DNA of 64,000 nt, taken from contig JAGPVT010000052.1 of the NCBI GenBank assembly GCA_018066865.1, positions 1 to 64,000 on the forward strand, in the 5' to 3' direction. This stretch comes from Marinobacter sp. (GTDB taxonomy: Bacteria; Pseudomonadota; Gammaproteobacteria; Pseudomonadales; Oleiphilaceae). A program made the position numbers and the translations under genes. Below, piece after piece: positions 63,825 through 64,000 of this stretch. The stretch's first letter is position 1. Each line of letters starts with the position of its first letter. Under the pieces are notes generated by a model. The model was not told the DNA's origin. It searched no databases and saw only the letters and a list, made by a program, of their open reading frames with translations.

Positions 63825-64000
63825 ATGACCGAAACGCATTCAGCCGAAAAATTCGATGCCTGGCGGGGATCCATGCTGGCAACACCTGCGCCTGCTCCAG
63901 TAATAACCGAAGTTGGCAGGGTGACTGAAGTGGGCGACGGTGTTGCGATCGTTACCGGCCTCGCCCGTGCACTGGCCGATGAGCTGCTGGTGTTTGAATG
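63825..64000 (+). CDS. atpA: ATP synthase subunit alpha, partial (runs off right edge)
   Basis: ATG at 63825, manual translation [58 protein letters not shown]... Confidence 0.9.
   Translation, partial: MTETHSAEKFDAWRGSMLATPAPAPVITEVGRVTEVGDGVAIVTGLARALADELLVFE

Overview
The window is a gamma-proteobacterial chromosome segment, probably Marinobacter-like (inferred from gene content and protein style, no search run). It is mostly ordinary, densely packed genes: potABCD-type polyamine ABC transporter, TRAP SBP, MCP, rarD, class III ADH with a NemR/NemA-type electrophile-response cluster, tctABC with a CitA/CitB-type two-component system, haloalkane dehalogenase, amt, AttH/ABC plus two tandem RND efflux pairs, gdhA, a KaiC-like/PPDK fusion protein, a RegB/RegA-like pair, c-di-GMP proteins, SulP plus a persulfide-dioxygenase-like MBL protein, cobS, and a second-type (N-ATPase) atp operon running off the right edge. 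The clearest accessory region is ~19.2-22.05 kb. It holds a decayed T6SS VgrG fragment, an AT-rich OprO/P-type porin, and a mosaic of transposase/IstB tails and a group II intron reverse-transcriptase tail with a domain-V-like motif. The main hunt candidates are: the KaiC-like/ATP-grasp fusion next to gdhA and RegBA; the N-ATPase with a c-subunit carrying Na+-ligand-like residues; a ZorAB-like MotA/OmpA pair without Zorya effectors; paired NemR-type operators; a sigma54/NtrC-type amt promoter; and several small pseudogene remnants. I found no CRISPR array, rRNA or tRNA that I can support. No entirely new multi-gene system is demonstrated.
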